Assembly: GCA_964587165.1 (NCBI GenBank)
Contig: CAZPKH010000059.1
Coordinates: 1-8,124 of the forward strand
Direction of reading: 5' to 3'
Source: CAZPKH01 sp964587165
GTDB lineage: Bacteria; Bacteroidota; Bacteroidia; Bacteroidales; Muribaculaceae
Length of the DNA: 8,124 bases
The translations under genes and the position numbers were made by a program. The notes below the pieces were generated by a model. The model was not told the DNA's origin and searched no databases. It was given only the letters and a program-made list of their open reading frames with translations. Shown here in pieces: positions 6,196-8,124 of the stretch (position 1 is the first letter of the stretch; every line of letters begins with the position of its first letter).

Positions 6196-7407
6196 TCAGA
6201 ATATGAACTGAAAGCGGGCCTGTAGGGTGTTGACGTGGCGTGAGGAGGACAACCCCTCGACGTCGCGGCGATGCACATCGGTATAGCTGTACCGCAATCG
6301 GGCGATCATCCATCGGTTTATGTAGTAGCTCACGGTGCAGCTGATGTCGGTGGCTATGCCGCCGGCAATACCGGCCGTGAGGTCGTTGGCATTAGTGTAG
6401 TCGTAGCCTGCCACCATCTCCAGCGAGCCGTGCGAGGGGAGGGCGAGGCCGCCCCCGGCGCGGTTGTAGCCGTAGGGCGTCGGAGCTATCAGAAGTCCGC
6501 GCACCACGCCATATACTCCTTGCGCCGTGTAGTCGGGCGAAGCGCCCTTGCGAAACACCCGCATATAGTAGTACTGGCTCTCCAATGCCACTCGCCCGGA
6601 GGCAACCAGGAGCTCCGGAGAGAATTTAAATGATCCGCGGGCGTCGGGCACTGTCGCTTCGAGCTCGTCGACGGCCGATACCTTTGTAGGAAAGGTCGAC
6701 GAGAGCACCACCGCACGGTGGTTGAGCAGCGGATCGGAGTTGTAGCGAGGCGTAGAGTAGTTGAGCGACACTCCTCCCTGAGCTATCCGGCCCGCAGATG
6801 TAAGCGGTCGGAAGAGCTGGCGGGTCTGCAGAGCCCATCCCTGCTTGCCCATCGCAGAGGCAGCGTGGCTCACGGCATTACCCTCCACGAATGCGCTGGC
6901 CGTGCCGAGATAGCGGTCGGTGGAGCGCACGTACATCACCCCGAGATTGCGCGTATTGCAGTCGAAGAAGGTGTTTGAGGTCATGTCGATCATCGTGGGG
7001 CGAGTAGAGGCGTTGCACGCAGAGTATAGACCGTACTGATGCACGAAATATCCGGCGCGAAGGCGGTTGGCCGTGTCGAAATCAAACTGCACATACGCAT
7101 CGCGGAGCGCAAACTTTGAGTTGGCGTATCCCACCTCGACGATAGCGCTCCAATTATCGAACGAAGCCTTGGCGCCAAGACGCACCTCGGAGAGCGACAC
7201 ACCGCTCACGAATTTTTCGTCGGCTGCCTCGGCACCTGAACCGCTGCCGTTGCCACCGATGTACACGGCGCCGTCCATCAGCACACGCCCCACGGGCGAA
7301 ATCTTGAAACGCGACGGCTCGGCTGCATCGTCGGCCGCCGAGGCCTCCGGCGTAGACGCCATGATGAGCGCAGCGACGGCAGCAGTAAGGTATTTGCAGT
7401 ATATCAT
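6196..7407 (-). CDS. OprP/OprO-like outer-membrane porin
   Basis: This 403-residue protein has a cleavable signal peptide (hydrophobic 7-17, probable cleavage after A-S-A near residue 24-25). A Gly/Ser-rich stretch (51-58) is probably a loop. The barrel motif GVSLSEVRLGAKASFDNWSA (69-88), continuing into VEVGYANSKFALRDAYVQFDF (90-110), is the recognisable early part of phosphate-selective-porin-like proteins (Porin_O_P). NINRW-type strands recur near the end (YYINRWMIARLRYSYTDV, 361-378). It finishes in NTLQARFQFIF with a terminal Phe, as expected for insertion by the Bam complex. In Bacteroidetes this fold serves general or polyanion diffusion, so phosphate specificity should not be assumed. 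Two Cys (131, 150) bracket the segment that is usually a well-conserved loop before the R-x-LG strand. It is a single gene on the minus strand, convergent with the YfaP-like gene and divergent from ppdK. Confidence 0.82.
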   Translation of the reverse strand: MIYCKYLTAAVAALIMASTPEASAADDAAEPSRFKISPVGRVLMDGAVYIGGNGSGSGAEAADEKFVSGVSLSEVRLGAKASFDNWSAIVEVGYANSKFALRDAYVQFDFDTANRLRAGYFVHQYGLYSACNASTRPTMIDMTSNTFFDCNTRNLGVMYVRSTDRYLGTASAFVEGNAVSHAASAMGKQGWALQTRQLFRPLTSAGRIAQGGVSLNYSTPRYNSDPLLNHRAVVLSSTFPTKVSAVDELEATVPDARGSFKFSPELLVASGRVALESQYYYMRVFRKGASPDYTAQGVYGVVRGLLIAPTPYGYNRAGGGLALPSHGSLEMVAGYDYTNANDLTAGIAGGIATDISCTVSYYINRWMIARLRYSYTDVHRRDVEGLSSSRHVNTLQARFQFIF

Positions 7408-7491
7408 GTGCGGATCTGATGAGTGTATATCTTATAGGACAGGCTCTTAACATAAATAACGTGAAAATATCTGAAATATTAGCAATACAGC

Positions 7492-7499
7492 CAAATATT
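7492..7499 (-). promoter_or_regulatory. Possible -7 element for the porin gene
   Basis: On the minus strand AATATTTG matches TAnnTTTG at all but the first base. It lies about 85 bases upstream of the porin start. No convincing -33 element is visible, so this is a weak assignment in the 250-base divergent region 7408-7657. Confidence 0.25.
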
Positions 7500-7560
7500 C
7501 ATCTTGCACGCTTACTTTTAAAAAAGTTGGCGAAAAGTTCCTGAAATGTGGTTTTTTAGT

Positions 7561-7568
7561 TAACTTTG
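7561..7568 (+). promoter_or_regulatory. ppdK: -7 promoter element of ppdK
   Basis: TAACTTTG is an exact TAnnTTTG match in the context gttaactttgca, which is very typical of Bacteroidales housekeeping promoters. Transcription would start about 7573-7577, leaving an 80-base leader. A clear -33 TTG is not seen at the normal distance. Confidence 0.65.
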
Positions 7569-7578
7569 CAAACTCTCT

Positions 7579-7598
7579 GATGCCGCCGTAGCGGCATC
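7579..7598 (+). other. 5'-UTR hairpin at the head of the ppdK transcript
   Basis: A perfect 8-bp stem, gatgccgc (7579-7586) with gcggcatc (7591-7598), is closed by a cgta loop. It lies within a few bases of the predicted transcription start and no T tract follows, so it is not a terminator. A 5'-terminal stem of this kind may protect the mRNA from decay or serve as a regulatory site. Confidence 0.55.
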
Positions 7599-7657
7599 GC
7601 CTGAATACCGATAATAATACACATAATATAATTAACTCGAAAACCCTTTAATACAAG

Positions 7658-8124
7658 ATGAAAAGAGTTTATACGTTTGGAGACGGTAAAGCCGAAGGTA
7701 ATGCTTCGATGCGCAATCTCCTTGGCGGCAAAGGTGCAAACCTTGCCGAGATGAACCTTCTTGGTATGCCCGTACCTCCGGGTTTCACTATCACAACCGA
7801 AGTCTGCACCGAGTACACCCAGTACGGCCGCGACGAGGTAGTGAAACGCATAAAGGCCGACGTAGAGAAAGCCATCGCTCATGTCGAGGAGCTCACCGGC
7901 AAGAAATTTGACGATCCCGCCAACCCCCTGCTCGTATCGGTACGTTCAGGTGCCCGCGCTTCGATGCCCGGTATGATGGACACCGTGCTCAATCTCGGTA
8001 TGAACGACGCCACCGTAGCATCGCTCGCCGAAAAGAGCGGCAATCCCCGTTTCGCATGGGACTCCTACCGTCGCTTCGTTCAGATGTACGGCGACGTGGT
8101 GCTCGGCATGAAGCCCAAGAGCAA
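7658..8124 (+). CDS. ppdK: Pyruvate, phosphate dikinase, N-terminal part (3' truncated)
   Basis: The first 155 codons of a protein usually near 900 residues are present; the frame runs off the window. The enzyme reversibly converts ATP, pyruvate and phosphate to AMP, phosphoenolpyruvate and pyrophosphate in the cytoplasm, linking glycolysis and gluconeogenesis in anaerobes. Diagnostic segments of the ATP-binding domain are LLGGKGANLAEM (21-32), MPVPPGFTITTEVC (37-50), VSVRSGARASMPGMMDTVLN (93-112) and DSYRRFVQMYGDVV (135-148). The RSGA-x-SMPGMMDT-x-LNLG block is characteristic of PPDK and differs from PEP synthase. The start ATG is preceded by an A-rich leader (aatacaag). The His-phosphotransfer and pyruvate-binding domains lie outside the window. 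Confidence 0.95.
   Translation, partial: MKRVYTFGDGKAEGNASMRNLLGGKGANLAEMNLLGMPVPPGFTITTEVCTEYTQYGRDEVVKRIKADVEKAIAHVEELTGKKFDDPANPLLVSVRSGARASMPGMMDTVLNLGMNDATVASLAEKSGNPRFAWDSYRRFVQMYGDVVLGMKPKS

Noticed and set aside
7067..7450. 127-codon plus-strand open frame opposite the porin 5' end
   Set aside because: The minus-strand frame has a signal peptide and barrel motifs; the plus-strand frame is its mirror.
7556..7882. 108-codon open frame on the minus strand across the ppdK promoter and start
   Set aside because: It lies antisense to well-conserved ppdK codons, and its sequence has no domain or signal features.

Overview
The window looks like chromosome of an anaerobic gut-type Bacteroidales, possibly Muribaculaceae. 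Evidence: promoter elements of the Bacteroidetes form TAnnTTTG, no Shine-Dalgarno sequences, lipoprotein signals followed by Asp-rich surface-export signals, a TonB-dependent receptor paired with a DUF4249 lipoprotein, and the combination of B12-dependent methylmalonyl-CoA mutase (succinate/propionate metabolism) with pyruvate phosphate dikinase. The family-level placement is an inference.

Layout: (1) 1-416, the 3' end of the methylmalonyl-CoA mutase large subunit, closed by a strong terminator at 449-498. (2) 543-4908, a probable transcription unit starting at promoter P1: an unrecognised surface lipoprotein (655-1980), a compact TonB-dependent receptor (about 2018-4078) and a DUF4249 lipoprotein (4078-4908, stop and start overlapping by one base). 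A long terminator-like hairpin (2006-2053) lies directly over the receptor's start codon. (3) 4941-6188, promoter P2, which is 36/37 identical to P1 over its core, drives a surface lipoprotein with a YfaP/DUF2135-type domain, followed by a terminator. (4) 6196-7407 on the minus strand, an OprP/OprO-like outer-membrane porin. (5) From 7561, the promoter, a 5'-UTR hairpin and the first 155 codons of pyruvate phosphate dikinase, cut by the window end.

Central genes flank an envelope module of two abundant-looking surface lipoproteins, a receptor/lipoprotein pair and a porin. The most interesting point is regulatory: two unrelated surface lipoproteins share an almost identical promoter whose -33 position is G-rich instead of TTG/TTTG, and the receptor genes downstream of the first lipoprotein appear to be separated from it by an intrinsic terminator folded over their own start codon. 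The receptor and DUF4249 genes also look less codon-biased by eye than their neighbours, which fits lower expression. The substrate of this module cannot be read from the sequence. I saw no tRNA, rRNA, CRISPR array, insertion sequence or phage gene, and no gap over 300 bases without a gene.
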